Assembly: GCA_033816765.1 (NCBI GenBank)
Contig: CM066292.1
Location: 3,162,001-3,226,000, forward strand
Length of the DNA stretch: 64,000 nucleotides
From: Nothopassalora personata
Lineage: Eukaryota; Ascomycota; Dothideomycetes; Mycosphaerellales; Mycosphaerellaceae
Direction: 5' to 3'
The position numbers and the translations under genes are program-made. Under the pieces are notes generated by a model that saw only the letters and a list, made by a program, of their open reading frames with translations, made no database searches and was not told the origin of the DNA. Below, piece after piece: positions 1 through 10,996 of this stretch (position 1 is the first letter of the stretch; every line of letters begins with the position of its first letter).

Positions 1-1640
1 AGCTTTACGCTTACGACGTATATACTACCCGCGGTCGTACCCTCCGCTACTACCTCGGCGCTCGGTGCTTTCGATACGCGAGGCTAGGACTACTAGGTCT
101 TCTCTAGTCGTAGGGATATTATAGTAGCTAACGATAGCGGACCGTAAGCGAGGCGTAAGCTTCGCTAGTAGGTACCGTATACGTTACGCTTCCGAGTAGT
201 TACCTAACTAGTCCTCTATAATATCTAGCTTAGTCGTAAACTGCCGCGCTATCTAGTTGTCCTTCTATTTCGTAACCTCGTACTCTAATATAACGTTAAG
301 CACGCGATTTATAGGATCGCCGTATACGTCTCGGTAGAACTCCTTAAAGTCCTAGTATATATACCCTATAAGGTTAACGGCGCTATAGTTAGTATGCTAT
401 CGCTCGCTTACCTCTCCGCTAAGGTATATAACCCTATATAGAACCTTTAATTCGTCTATCGCGTATATAGTACCTAAGAGGGCGAAGATAAGTAAGAGCT
501 CCCGAAGGAATACCCTTACCTTCCTTATCGAATCCCCTCTAAAAGGCGTCGGCTCTTTTAGACGCGGTCGCGTTATATACGCTACGGCCACGCCTCGTAC
601 TATAATATTATCGTTAGTAGTTATAGAGATAGAGGTAGGGGTTATAGTAGGGAGGTAGTCTTCTCTCCTCCCTCCTATATACTCTAGAGGCGGTACGCTT
701 ATAGCGCGTAAGATCTCTAGCCGCTCGATCTCCCGCTATATCTCTTACTCTTTAATCTTAGCCTATAAGGCCTCTCTTCTCGTAACTAAGGCTATACGAC
801 GCGCCTACTACTATACTCTAGGGCTTAGGGGCGGCGTAGGCGACTCGCCGTCGTATACGTTACGATTAGGCTCTATAGCGTATATAGATTATAACGAGAG
901 GAAGCTTTAGAACTATAAGGACCGTAAGGTTATAAGGAGATATCGTAATATATAGTACGCCTATAATCTTCTAATCGTAGATAAACTAAAGCTTACTTTC
1001 TTCTATAGACGCTATACGCGTCTTCTAGTGTACGTATGCGCGTTACGTGCGGTATACTAAGCCGGGTATAGCCGTATTATATATAAGGGTTAGCTATAGG
1101 CTACCCTTATAGATAGATATATATATTATACTACTAGTTTATTAGACTAATATATAAGCCTAATACTAAGTAAATAATTTAACTAAACAATTAGCTTGTT
1201 ATAACGTAATACTATAGCCTAATTACACTTAGATTGTAATTCTTACTTCCTATACTATAGCTATATTATTTTTAGATAACTATTTTAATTCTCTATATAT
1301 AACTCTATATATTTAGTTATGCTATTAATTACTAAAGTCTATATATTGTAATATTAAGTTAGACTATATAATTCTATTTATAACTATCTAGAAATACTAG
1401 TATTAGTACTAGAACTATAGTAGTATATATCTTAAAGCCTACTTAAGATACTATTAGGCTCTACTATAGCGTTATTATAATATAGGCTTAAATTCAATTA
1501 AGCTTAGTCTTCTAATACTCTAATATTGTTAGATTCTACTAACCCTAATATATTACTTTAATATATTATAATATTATTCTAATACTAATAGTAGTACGGT
1601 AAGTAATACACGTTAATAGAATAGGACATATTTAATTACA
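1..1640 (-). mobile_element. RIP-degraded Gypsy-type retrotransposon relic (gag region)
   Basis: The dinucleotides CA and TG are almost absent while TA and CG abound, and from about 1100 to 1640 the DNA is very AT-rich. This is the expected product of C-to-T mutation at CpA on both strands. Read on the minus strand, about 590 down to 1 gives a gag-like reading frame. It has a FLRELLLIF-type stretch, a YLSGE motif, an FKEFYRDVYGDP motif and a basic end, broken by many TAG codons where CAG or TGG would be expected. Normal composition returns near 1650. The Gypsy assignment rests on gag-like motifs only; no reverse transcriptase is visible. The left end lies outside the window. Confidence 0.75.
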
Positions 1641-2087
1641 TACTAATAGCCGCCTATAATTGAACACACAACCAATTTGTGGTGTATTCGGCGCTATCTA
1701 ATTAAATACGAATTGTGGTGCAGGGGTCACAACCGTGCGGATCTCGCGAAGGAGGTGCACGTATAACGACTATTGTGTGGATAATTACGACAAAAGGCCC
1801 GTCAACTGTACGCGATGAAATGAGCAAGCGGCAGCCACACAGTACGACGAATAGACATGCTGCCCCGGAAACACGCGTCTGGAGGCGAACGATGGGTACA
1901 ACGACAGGAATAGAAGGAGTTTGGAGAAGAGAAGGGACAGTTGTGAGAAGTCATTGCATTTACGCTTTCGTGAAACCGTTTTCGTTGCCTAAAGAACTAT
2001 GCCTTACTGTAAGTCAGAAAGAAAACCTCCCATGCGATATCATTCTAGTGATTGATCACACCCGTTCTGCTGACTTTCATTAGCTAT

Positions 2088-3323
2088 TCAAGTCGTGGTA
2101 GATCTTGGAGGGCCGATTCTTGGGTCAAACTCACTACGATGAAGAGGTCCACGTTTCTCGATCATAGCATCTCGAGCTTTACGGAGTTCCTCAACTAGCG
2201 GCAGAATTCCAACGGCAGGCTTGAACGACATCGCTGCACGCTCGGCCGGGTTGACAGCCAAGCATGCTCGAATTGCGTCTCGGAGACCAGGAGTGCTGTA
2301 CTCTCGACTGATCTCGATGCCTGAAGGGTCTTGACCAATGGGCCAGAGGTTGCGTTCTCGGATGACCATGCAGTACATGATCTGCCCGAAGGCGTAAACG
2401 TCGGAGGCGACTTTCCTGGAGTTGACCATTTGGTAGAAGACATGGCGGTTCTCGAAACTGTATGGAATTTCGCCGTAGATGGCCTTATCCTCTGGTGCGT
2501 GATAAAGCCATGTCCCTGGACCAGTCCTAGTCTGGTGGTGTTCAACCTTGGCAGTACCAAAGTCTCCAAGGATGAGCTCTGGCATGCCACCAATGACCTT
2601 GTCCCAGCGGAGGAAGATCTGGTCCTCTTTGAGATCACCGTGGATGATTGGCCTGTGGAAATCATCCTGGTAGTACTTGCCATCGCCACGATATCGATAA
2701 CCGTGGTGGATGGACGCAAGAGCCATTGCTACTTCGACGAAGACATGAAGAACGAACTGCTCTGGAACGACAGACCTTCGCTTGGTCCACCATTCGAGAG
2801 CGCGGACGAGGTCACCACCGGTACAGTGCTCAAGAATGAGCTTTCGGCGTCCTGCTTCGAGGCGGTCCTCAGAGGAGTCGTACAGGTTGATGACATTCGG
2901 GAATGGCTTCAGCACACCATCGAGAATATACGTCTCATTGCAGCGCACGTAGTGTTTGATCTCCTCAGGGGGTTTGCCATTGTCTTCATCACGAACCACC
3001 GGGTGGGTGTGCTTCATGACAAATGTCTTACCAGTGGACCTGGATTCGATAACACTGACTTCGGCCTCGGATGAGTTCGAGAAGATTGCGACAGTGCGGT
3101 AATGACCGAATGGCTTCATACCACCGCGGCCAATCTCCTTGATCATGTTGATGAGGAACCAGTCCGGAGTCGGTGTCACGGTTGGTGTAAAGACGCCGAC
3201 AAGGCGGGCCACAGCTCCAGAGACTCTTCTGGAGACGCCCGGTGTTGCGCTTTGGCCAGAAGGTTGAGGAGCAGTGGTCATTGGCCTGATGTACATGTCT
3301 GGAGGAGGTGCTCGGTGTGCCAT
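2088..3323 (-). CDS. Protein kinase-like protein, 411 aa
   Basis: Single-exon gene starting at the ATG at 3323-3321. The protein kinase fold covers roughly residues 60-390. It has a degenerate glycine loop (IGRGGMKPFG), a VMKH lysine, the catalytic loop HGDLKEDQIFL, the metal-binding DFG, and an APED element in place of APE. The loop has HGD where most kinases have HRD, so the Arg that reads activation-loop phosphorylation is missing, while the catalytic Asp and Lys are kept. The N-terminal 50 residues are rich in Pro/Ser/Thr and probably disordered. A truncated paralogue lies 0.7 kb upstream on the same strand. The substrate is unknown. This belongs to the large fungal group of kinase-like genes with weak similarity to classical families. 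Confidence 0.85.
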   Translation of the reverse strand: MAHRAPPPDMYIRPMTTAPQPSGQSATPGVSRRVSGAVARLVGVFTPTVTPTPDWFLINMIKEIGRGGMKPFGHYRTVAIFSNSSEAEVSVIESRSTGKTFVMKHTHPVVRDEDNGKPPEEIKHYVRCNETYILDGVLKPFPNVINLYDSSEDRLEAGRRKLILEHCTGGDLVRALEWWTKRRSVVPEQFVLHVFVEVAMALASIHHGYRYRGDGKYYQDDFHRPIIHGDLKEDQIFLRWDKVIGGMPELILGDFGTAKVEHHQTRTGPGTWLYHAPEDKAIYGEIPYSFENRHVFYQMVNSRKVASDVYAFGQIMYCMVIRERNLWPIGQDPSGIEISREYSTPGLRDAIRACLAVNPAERAAMSFKPAVGILPLVEELRKARDAMIEKRGPLHRSEFDPRIGPPRSTTT

Positions 3324-4018
3324 AGGTGCTGTAAGTCGGTTATTGCTCGAATTGATTGAGTCGGCTGGTGCCAGCTTCGCGCCTTCGGTAGCTCTCGTTC
3401 AGAAGTCTCAAGTGCCAGCTTGAGATGCTTTCGAGGTCGGAGAGAGCTTTCAAAGGATCACGAAAGCTGGTGGTGAACTGGACCAGGAATAATCTCAGCG
3501 ACCTCATCGGCTCATCCTGAAGTTTATACTGGTGCTGAGGCACACGACACAAAGGGGAGCGAATGAACAAGGCCTTGTGAGTTCGAATAAAAGGGACAGC
3601 ACAGCGCCTTTGTGTATACTGTGTACAATGCCATTATACTGGACGAACAAAGAACCCCTACCAAAAATTCCAAGTCGGAGAGGGCAGTTTGGACGAACGA
3701 AGGGCATTGTGTGTTATTATCGATTCTGGATGACTTGTGCCTTGCCAAGGAAGCAGGCGCCGAGACCACAACGACAGCGAATGAGATAATCGGGCAACCA
3801 ATACGAAATCCGCTCATTAAGATTGATAGAGCAGTACCATCGTCGAGACATTGCAACCGAGCTGCAACGACAAGCTCTCCTGAACTTCTAATTCATGATC
3901 CAATCCTCCTGGCGTCAACCAAAAAGCGCAGCGTCACCTCGATAAATACTGCAATAGCTGCCTAGTTGCACAAACACCCTTGAATCATCTCTCCTCCTCG
4001 TCATCGATCCTGGATCCC
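3324..4018. other. Intergenic, no supported gene
   Basis: Normal base composition. Several 60-120 codon open frames overlap on both strands but none shows domain-like sequence or splice support. The left part is the 5' flank of the kinase-like gene. Confidence 0.5.
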
Positions 4019-4638
4019 TTATCTCGATGTCTGAGCAGGCTTTGGCTTCTGTAGCCACTCCAGATTGTCTAGTGGTCTCCGTGCCTGGACCATGGCGTTT
4101 CGAGATTTGCGGAAGTCGTTTATGGCGGGGAGCATTCCAAGGTCATGGTCAAAGCTGGCCTTTGCCCGCTGTCCAGGCTCGATCACCAGGCAGAACTGAG
4201 CGAGCGCTCGAAGACCCGGCGTTCCATACTCGCGCGAAATGGTCAGCGACTTGGGATCTGCTCCCATTGGCCATGGCCGGCGGTCTTTGGCAGCCAGCAT
4301 ATAGATAATATGTCCAAGGCTGTACATGTCAACTGCTGTGGTACGACTATCGACAGCTTTACAATACGTCTTCCAGGTCGCCTGAGTGATTGGGGTATCG
4401 CCATGGATTGCATGGTCCTCTGGGGCACCATAGCAAGGAGTACCGATGCCGAGATTCGTGCCCTTCTTATCAACTGGTTTCGCGCATCCCCAATCACCGA
4501 GAACGACATCTGGCATTCCTCCAAATTCACGGTGACTCCATCTCAAAAAGACGTTTTCCATCTTGACATCTCCGTGGATTATGGAGGTATGGTTGGCGTC
4601 CTGTGTGTACTTGCCCTCGCCCCTATCGAGCTTCTAGG
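4019..4638 (-). pseudogene. 5'-truncated kinase paralogue
   Basis: An open frame ending at 4019 matches the C-terminal half of the neighbouring kinase-like protein along its whole length. It has the catalytic loop HGDVKMENVFLRW, DWG in place of DFG, GAPEDHAIHGD, VDMYSLG and ISREYGTPGLRALA. Similarity starts near GEGKYTQD, just after an in-frame TAG at about 4636. Nothing kinase-like precedes it, so the nucleotide-binding lobe is gone. An ATG inside the catalytic loop (4561) would give 180 aa, but such a protein could not bind ATP. This is most simply a tandem duplicate that lost its 5' half. A short expressed fragment cannot be excluded. Confidence 0.75.
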
Positions 4639-5093
4639 GGAGTATTTACGTACGTTTCGAGCTCCATGAAGATCGCGTTGACATTACTGCGGTTTAGTCT
4701 GGGCGTGTATTTCACGATCGCGTATGGCGAGACAGCCCAGGAAGCAGTGAGCTCGGTTGCCGTGGTGATATTGTCGTCCTTATGCTGAGCACATGAAATT
4801 CATGACGATGGGTTGCCATCCTAACGGGAGCGGCTAAATACACTGCATCGGAGTCCCGGGCCGAGAGGGGAAAGGAAGGTTTAGGCGCTTCGACATGGGT
4901 CTTGAGGCTACACATGCACCGAAGGCCCACACAAGCTCTCGAGAAGGTCCACCCCATGCCATCACGAGCGACATCACTGATATGAGGTAAAAGGGATCCT
5001 GGGTCACATATTCATGAGTCGTCCGGCGAAGAACACGGACGGTCCTTTCCTAGACTCCTCCCTCTGCACTATCTTCTCGACATTCTACCGAAC
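4639..5093. other. Intergenic, 5' flank of the aldo-keto reductase gene
   Basis: No gene supported. The minus strand has a short open frame (about 4800-4640) directly upstream of the kinase remnant, but it does not resemble the missing kinase N-lobe. Confidence 0.5.
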
Positions 5094-6125
5094 ATGTCTC
5101 CACCCGCGACCGTCAAGCTGGCATCGGGCCATCAAATGCCACTGGTTGGCTTTGGTCTGTGGAAAGTGCCAGCAGAATCAGCAGCAGACATCGTATACAA
5201 CGCCATCAAGACTGGCTACCGGCTGTTCGATGGCGCATACGATTATGCAAAGTAAGGGTTGCCCTCCCGACTAGAAGTCCTCGAGCTGACCGGTCCCAGC
5301 GAGAAAGAAGCCGGCCAAGGTATTCAGCGTGCCATCAAAGAAGGTCTCGTGAAGCGGGAGGACATCTTCGTAACAACGAAGCTTTGGAACAACTTCCACC
5401 GCAAAGAGCATGCCATCCAGATGGCCAAAGCCCAGAATGACGCATGGGGTCTCGGGTACATTGATCTATACCTCATCCATTTCCCCGTGGCACTAAAGTA
5501 TGTCAACCCGGAAGAGATCAGATACCCAGGCTGGTGGACGGACAAGGAGCACAAGACCATCTCACTCGACAAAGTGCCTATCCAAGAGACATGGCAAGCA
5601 CTCGAGGAGGTCGTCGATGCTGGGATCGCCAAGTCGATCGGAATCTCCAACGCGCAAGCACAACTTCTCTACGACATCGGCTCGTACGCAAAGCACCCAA
5701 TCTCATCCCTCCAAATCGAGCACCACCCATATCTCGTGCAGCCAGATCTCATTACCTTGGCTCAGGAACTCGGCATTGTCATCACAGCGTACTCTTCCTT
5801 CGGACCACAGTCCTTTCTGGAACTACCAGAAGCATTCCGCGAGCGCGCCAAGGACACCCCACTGCTATGGGATGTCGAACCTGTCAAGGCCGCGGCGCAG
5901 CGGATCGGAAAGACCCCGGCGCAGATTCTGCTGAGGTGGGCAACACAGAGGAACATCGCTGTGATTCCGAAGTCGAACAATGTCAACAGATTGCAGCAGA
6001 ACTTGGAGGTGACGGACTTTGACTTGAAGGAGGATGAGATCAAGGCCATTGCTGGGCTCGATAAAGGCCTGAGATTCAATGATCCTGGCTTTTACTTGCA
6101 TGAGCCCATTAGAATCTTTGCTTAG
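5094..6125 (+). CDS. xyl1: NAD(P)H-dependent D-xylose reductase-type aldo-keto reductase, 327 aa
   Basis: Two exons: 5094-5251 and 5300-6125, with a 48-nt intron (GTAAGG..CCCAG) that joins YDYA to NEKEAGQG. The protein reduces an aldose such as xylose to its polyol in the cytosol, feeding the pentose catabolic pathway. The aldo-keto reductase tetrad is visible: Asp and Tyr in LFDGAYDY, Lys in TTKLWNN, His in LIHFPVAL. The cofactor loop [10 protein letters not shown] is the form typical of xylose reductases, with Lys and Arg contacting the NADPH phosphate. Length matches the family (about 320 aa). The ATG at 5094 gives the usual short N-terminus leading into [15 protein letters not shown]. Another polyol-forming AKR is possible, but the motifs fit xylose reductase best. 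Confidence 0.9.
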
Positions 6126-6148
6126 TGGCCCAATAGCCGAATGTACCA

Positions 6149-6977
6149 CTAATCAATTAATGGCACGACCTTCTCCAGCCAAGCGCAGAGACCACGCAGG
6201 AGAGCGCCATTAATGCTGTGTGCAAGACCCTCGTACTCATGTACCTCAATATCTTGCTCGCTCACGCCAAGTTCTTGGAGCATGTGAACAGAATTGTTCC
6301 AAATCCGCCTGGGGACCAGTGAGTCTTTCATGCCCCGAGCCATAAAGATTGGCGTGCCGCTAGCGACTTTTTCGTCGAGACCAGCTTCTGCTCGAAGTTC
6401 CGCTATCCGATTCCTGCCATCCGATAGAGGTAGATAGCCGAGCAGCGCTACAATGCCGGCCAATTTGCCACTATACTTGGTAGATATGAGATGAAGCAGT
6501 AAGCTCATGGCCATACCTTGACTGAACCCGCCGAGAACGACACGATTCGCAGATATTCCGGCCTGATCACAGGCGTCGATGAGAGATTCGAGGTACCTCA
6601 CCGTCTCGAACATACCCTCTTCATCCTCGTCGGGAGCAAGCTCGGGTCGGGGAAAGGCAATGGGTGATAGCGAATGCTGTATGTACCAAGCCGTGTCCAT
6701 TTGAGTTCGATTGTGCTTAGCACTTGGAAAGATCCAGTGGAGCCAGGGGAGCTCTCCGCCTTGCTGGAATTGGTCGCCGATGTCTTCGTACCTTGTTAAC
6801 ATGCATTGTGCAAGAAGATGAGCATGACATACTTGCAAGTGCTGAGCCACTGTCACCTAAGCCATGCACGAAGATGAAGGCTGCCAATTTTGAGGGATCG
6901 ATCGAGGCATCAATTGCTGGTGTGTAAATTGGGTCTTCTCTGCCTGGCTCCGAGTGCAGGCTGATGGTCGACATCAT
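6149..6977 (-). CDS. Acyl-protein thioesterase/carboxylesterase-family alpha/beta-hydrolase, 259 aa
   Basis: Two exons on the minus strand: 6977-6833 and 6783-6149, joined across a 49-nt intron (GTATGT..CGAAG). This is the only GT-AG choice I found that keeps frame and runs HGLGDSGSALA into NIGDQFQQGG. The fold is phospholipase/carboxylesterase type. It has the oxyanion HGLGDSG, nucleophile elbow GFSQG, Asp in MKDSLVP and His in GLAHSING, a complete catalytic triad. Family members remove palmitate from proteins or hydrolyse short acyl esters. A 20-residue acidic insertion (PELAPDEDEEG) distinguishes it from the classical thioesterase, so the true substrate is open. It ends 24 bp from the end of the convergent reductase gene. 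Confidence 0.85.
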
Positions 6978-7249
6978 ACAGTGCCCTGAGAGTATATGTT
7001 CCAATTGGCACTGGTGAGATGATCTTGAGCTGAAACGCGGATCGCGTGGTGATAATAGGTCGAGACTCTGCGCACTAAGTCGTTTTGTTTCGTGTTCCGT
7101 CTGTCGTTGGACATCACACTCTCTGTGGCTAAGGTGACGTAGTATGGCCGATCCGGGCCTGCGGATCAGAGTCCACGTGACTGGTGTAGAAAGAATGTCG
7201 TCTGCCTCCTCTCGACTGGCTCCCAAGAAAGTGTACGCTGGCGAGTATA

Positions 7250-8228
7250 TTACTCTCTCCATCGAATAGACCAGTTTCCTTTTGCAAACGATGGCTCAAC
7301 CACCATCCCACTCATCAGTGCTTCAGCTTTGCGTATCTCGGTCGAGGACATATCAGTCTCATCGTCTGTTCCTGCACCGCCACGCTTTGACTTGCCTTTC
7401 GATTTTGAAGGCTTCTGTACTGCTGGCTCTCGCCTTGGCACTTGCACTCCAAAAACAATCGCTCGTCTTGCTGCTCGCCGCACCATTTCCCGCTCTTCAG
7501 CTCGCTTGGCGCCTTGCCGCCGTTTTTCAAGATCATCGGCTGATTCCTCGATCTTCTCTGCTCGACTACGCTCGCCACCCCCAGCACTGAAGTTGATTTC
7601 CGAGTCTTGCTGTGACGGTCGAGTGTGGCTGATGTTGAAATTGTCGATAATTGGGATGCCTCCATCCTCGGAAGGCGCTGAGTCGTCCAGATCCTCAACA
7701 GAACCATTCTCGCCAGCCGATTGCGCGTCGTCCGTGCTTTCCATATCGACACTCTTCCACTCTGCGTTGGGGTTTCCAATGGCGCGCGTTCTTCGATTCT
7801 TTCGACGTCCGTATACCTTTTCTGGGTCAAACCTGCTGCCGAAGACAGCTTCCTCGACCTCGTCACAGGTCACAATGAGCCTCGGGTCGCCTTTCACCAC
7901 TTTGTCCCTGGCCGCTGTGTTTTCAATACCAGATCCTTCCTCGCCATTGAGCAAGGCAACAATCGTCCGCTCGATCTGGCGGTCTTTCGCACCAGGCTTC
8001 CGGGAGCGACATCTGTCGGAGCAATACTTGACTTCGTTCTGCTTTTTGTTCAGCTTCTTGGAACCTGTCCGTCGTTAGCTTACTTCCGTGAGAATGGGTC
8101 GAAAATGTTCCCGCACTCATCACTCTACCACAAGTCTGGCAGTACGGTACATCTTCGCCGGATAAGTATAGTGGCGCAGGCACTTTCGAGTTAGCTGAAG
8201 GACGACTCCAAGAGTTCATCCAAGACAT
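7250..8228 (-). CDS. Zinc-binding conserved fungal protein with CxxC...CxxxC module, 308 aa
   Basis: Exons 8228-8117 and 8064-7250 flank a 52-nt intron with a GCTAAC branch site and GACAG acceptor. Splicing yields a compact module near residues 28-60: YCQTCGRVM, then KKQNEVKYCSDRCRSRKPG. That is four Cys spaced for one zinc and resembles the small DUF2256-like finger. The rest is low-complexity and basic/acidic. It includes FGSRFDPEKVYGRRKNRR, an Arg/Lys/Glu-rich probable coiled coil (LEKRRQGAKRAEEREMVRRAARR), a Lys-rich KSKGKSKR nuclear-type signal, and a conserved-looking C-terminus. The function is unknown; the composition suggests a nuclear or nucleolar protein. Confidence 0.75.
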
Positions 8229-8805
8229 GGTGAAGAATCTGGGTTTGGTAGTGGCGTGCTGCGCTGTACTCCGTACGAGAGCCGGTGCTGGTGCAATCAG
8301 ACGACTTGAGGACCTACTCGTTAACATGAATCGCAATATACTGTGTGGAACCTGTGCTTGAGAGGACGTGAAGTGTCAGGTTGACCAAAATATTCTCTGA
8401 CGTCACCATTTGACAGTGAAATGCCAGTCCCATAAGCACATGCAGGCCACAAGTTCGCGATTCCGCTTTCTCACGAGGCGGATCCATTGCTGATGATCAG
8501 CAGCGTTGGACAGTGAGGTGGCATACCGTGAGAGCAGTGGGAACGGAAAGTGCTTGAGAAATCGCCAGGAACAGAGACGTCCGGCAAGACTGTAGTTCTA
8601 GAACTACGGGGCATGGTGTACGGGCAGTATTGCTACAGTACAATGCACCTTCATATAGTCAGCTGCGCCGTACTCGGCGTACGAGCTCGTATCTAGGGAG
8701 CTGCAGTAGGCACATACAACTGAGCAAAGCTGCACGTCTTCCCACATCCCATGCTTTCCCCACCGCCAGAAGACCTAACCAGCAGATCATCACGACAATC
8801 GAGCC
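8229..8805. other. Divergent intergenic region
   Basis: Shared 5' region of the zinc-binding protein (minus) and the Rossmann-fold gene (plus). No gene or clear repeat seen. Confidence 0.5.
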
Positions 8806-9576
8806 ATGAAGATCGTCATCACCGGCTGTACCGGCTTCGTCGGCACAGAAATCCTCACCCAATGCATCGCCCACCACTACATCAACCACGTCTACGTCCT
8901 GACCCGGCGCCCTCTAAACTCGCAATTCTCCCACACGAAAGTCACCCAAATCCTCCACGAAGACTTCGAAGCTTACCCCGATGACCTCCTGAAACGATTG
9001 AAAGATGAAGGCGTCGAGGCGTGTATATGGGCCGTGGGTGGCAGGGCAAATCAGTTCAAGGACCTCGATGAAGCACGGAAGGTGGGAGTCAACTATCCTG
9101 CACAGGCAGCAGAGGTGTTCGCGAAGCAGTTAGCCCCAGCTTTGAAGCCTTATCCTGGATACCCCCGAAATCCACCAAAGCCGGGAGAGGGGAGATTCCC
9201 GTTCAGATTTATCTTCATCTCGGGATGGGGAGCATGTCAGGATCAGTTCAAGAAGTTATGGTTCATGAATGATACGAGGAAGATCAAGGGAGCGGCGGAG
9301 ACGGCACTGTTGGGAGTGGCAGCGAATGCAGAAGAGGTCGACGGGCACAAGTGCTTTGAAACAATAGTGCTGCGACCTGGGGCTGTGTTGGCCGGTGGAA
9401 ACGAGGACATGATGACAGTGATCACAGAGGGCATGATCCCCTCCATCGCAGTGGGCAGACTTGCGAACACGGCGATCAAGTGTTTGTTCGATGGCGGTGT
9501 GGACGGTAAGACGATACTGGAGAACAAGGACTGTTTGGGGGAGGGATGGGCAGAAGTCAATGCATTGAGAATGTAA
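8806..9576 (+). CDS. NAD(P)-binding Rossmann-fold protein (atypical SDR/NmrA-like), 256 aa
   Basis: Intronless. The start ATG leads at once into the dinucleotide-binding strand and loop: MKIVITGCTGFVGTEIL holds the TGxxGxxG motif. A second beta strand, VYVLTRRPLN, ends in Arg residues that would favour NADP(H). ACIWAVGG fits the fourth strand next to the cofactor, and FIFISGWGA resembles the active-site strand. KIKGAAETAL has a Lys where SDRs place the catalytic Lys, but no YxxxK is present, so a reductase activity is uncertain. Such proteins act as reductases or as redox sensors. Length is usual for the atypical SDR group. No signal peptide or membrane segment. Confidence 0.8.
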   Translation: MKIVITGCTGFVGTEILTQCIAHHYINHVYVLTRRPLNSQFSHTKVTQILHEDFEAYPDDLLKRLKDEGVEACIWAVGGRANQFKDLDEARKVGVNYPAQAAEVFAKQLAPALKPYPGYPRNPPKPGEGRFPFRFIFISGWGACQDQFKKLWFMNDTRKIKGAAETALLGVAANAEEVDGHKCFETIVLRPGAVLAGGNEDMMTVITEGMIPSIAVGRLANTAIKCLFDGGVDGKTILENKDCLGEGWAEVNALRM

Positions 9577-9702
9577 GGAACGGCCAATCTGAAACACCCT
9601 GCTGTTCGGTCTCCTGACCAGTTCATCGCTCCGCCGCCAAAGCCTTCCGATCTACTGCCCTCGCCCATCGGCATTGTGGGATCACGCCGCTCTCTAAAGC
9701 GC

Positions 9703-10474
9703 TCAAACCATCGGAGCGAAGGTATCCTCATCGGACTCCTCTGCACGGATCTGGTCGAACTGTGGGTTGCTCTTTGAGCGTGCTGTCACCTTGCGTGGAC
9801 CACCGAAGAGGTCGTCGATATCGTCGGCTTGGACAGAATCGCGCGGTGTGGCTGCAGGACTGTAGGCTGTTGTGGAAGCCTGGGCCGGCACAGCAGTAGC
9901 ACCGCCCGTGGCGATCCCGTCGAGAGCCTCTTTCGTATCCTCTTCCTCCTCGTCACTCCCCTCACGATAGCTCTTACGCGGGCCTGATGAACGGCGCCTT
10001 GGCGTCTCACGCTTGCCGGCTGTGTTGTCGAACGTCATGTTCTTCTCGTCGTCTGAGTCGTCCTCGTCCGACATGCGTGAGCGTGAGGTACGGGCGCGCT
10101 TCGCACTACTGGATTGGGTCTTCGGCGGTGCTGCTCGTTTGGCTGTGGGGGTCTTCATAGGTGTCACATTCTTCGAAGCGGTACCTAATCCGCTGTTTGG
10201 TCCGCTGCCCTTCTTTAACTTCGCGATGTGCTGAGAAATTGCTGAGCCGCTCGGAGCGCTCTCGTCGTCGGCTGCTCTCGAGTTAGCACAAGCTTCGAAT
10301 GGTCTGGTAAGGAGGCAGTGAGGTGTGGTTGCCTCTAAGGAAATGGAATGACTCACGGTACTTCTCAGTCCACTTCTTTGCAATGTCGTTCCAGTTGCAG
10401 TTGATATGCTCTACGAGAAGCATGAACAGCATGTTGTCGCGATTGACGTCCCAGTTAGCCTTCTTTGGTGCCAT
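9703..10474 (-). CDS. Myb/SANT-like small nuclear protein, 229 aa
   Basis: Exon 1 is 10474-10357. The intron (GTGAGT..GCTAACTCGAGAG) ends at 10275, or possibly at 10272. Exon 2 runs to 9703. Residues 1-60 form a short helical Myb/SANT-like unit: ANWDVNRDNMLFMLLVEHINCNWNDIAKKWTEKY, then ISQHIAKLKK after the splice (written here in two pieces; positions about 6-39 and 55-64). The rest is disordered and rich in Ser, Asp, Glu, Lys, with KRARTSRSRMSDEDDSDDEKN and several likely phospho-acidic patches. Role inferred as DNA- or chromatin-binding. The next gene upstream encodes another protein of the same general type. Confidence 0.75.
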
Positions 10475-10996
10475 TCTGATTTCAAGATCTTTTGATTTCG
10501 AGATCGTGATGCTGGTGGCACAGAATCGATCGATGTGGCGGTATCACGAGAGCGCGTCGTAATTGTTTGTCGATGTTAGAGCTTGATGGTTGGTATAGCA
10601 GTCAAGATGCTGAAGCAGATTGACGGAGTTTTGCTGTTTGCTGATCCAGTGGAGCCATGTGAAATTTGCACCTATGCCTCACTTCACGGGGACGAAACCT
10701 CACTTTGTCGCGAAAAGGGACAACTCTACGAGCCTGGCTGGCGATTCAAGAACTGCACACGAGTGCTTGCATGTGGCCCTGGTCATTTAGCAAGGATGCG
10801 CGTTACGAGTCATCAGGCCTTAACAAACACGGAGACGGAGGACAGTGCAGGAACCGTAGCATTCAAGCGTGAAGTTTTACTACTGATCGAACTTCTCTGT
10901 ACTGCAGTCAACCCACTGGAAGCCATAGGCAACCACCGAATCAAGAGCACACTCCCTATCCATGTACAAGTCCTGAGCTCCTTTTGACTGTTGCCA
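10475..10996. other. Intergenic, no supported gene
   Basis: Promoter region of the first Myb-like gene and 3' flank of the second. Overlapping short open frames on both strands lack recognisable sequence. Confidence 0.5.

Noticed and set aside
1715..2083. 122-codon plus-strand frame beside the RIP relic
   Set aside because: Begins with GTG, no domain and no splice support.
2331..3074. 247-codon plus-strand frame
   Set aside because: Exact antisense of the kinase-like gene; no domain.
6784..6832. Alternative acceptor at TTAACAAG in the thioesterase intron
   Set aside because: It gives a 41-nt intron that breaks the frame; the acceptor 8 nt further on keeps frame and homology.
7329..8078. 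249-codon plus-strand frame
   Set aside because: Antisense of the zinc-binding protein, Ser/Arg-rich as expected of a mirror of Asp/Glu/Arg codons.
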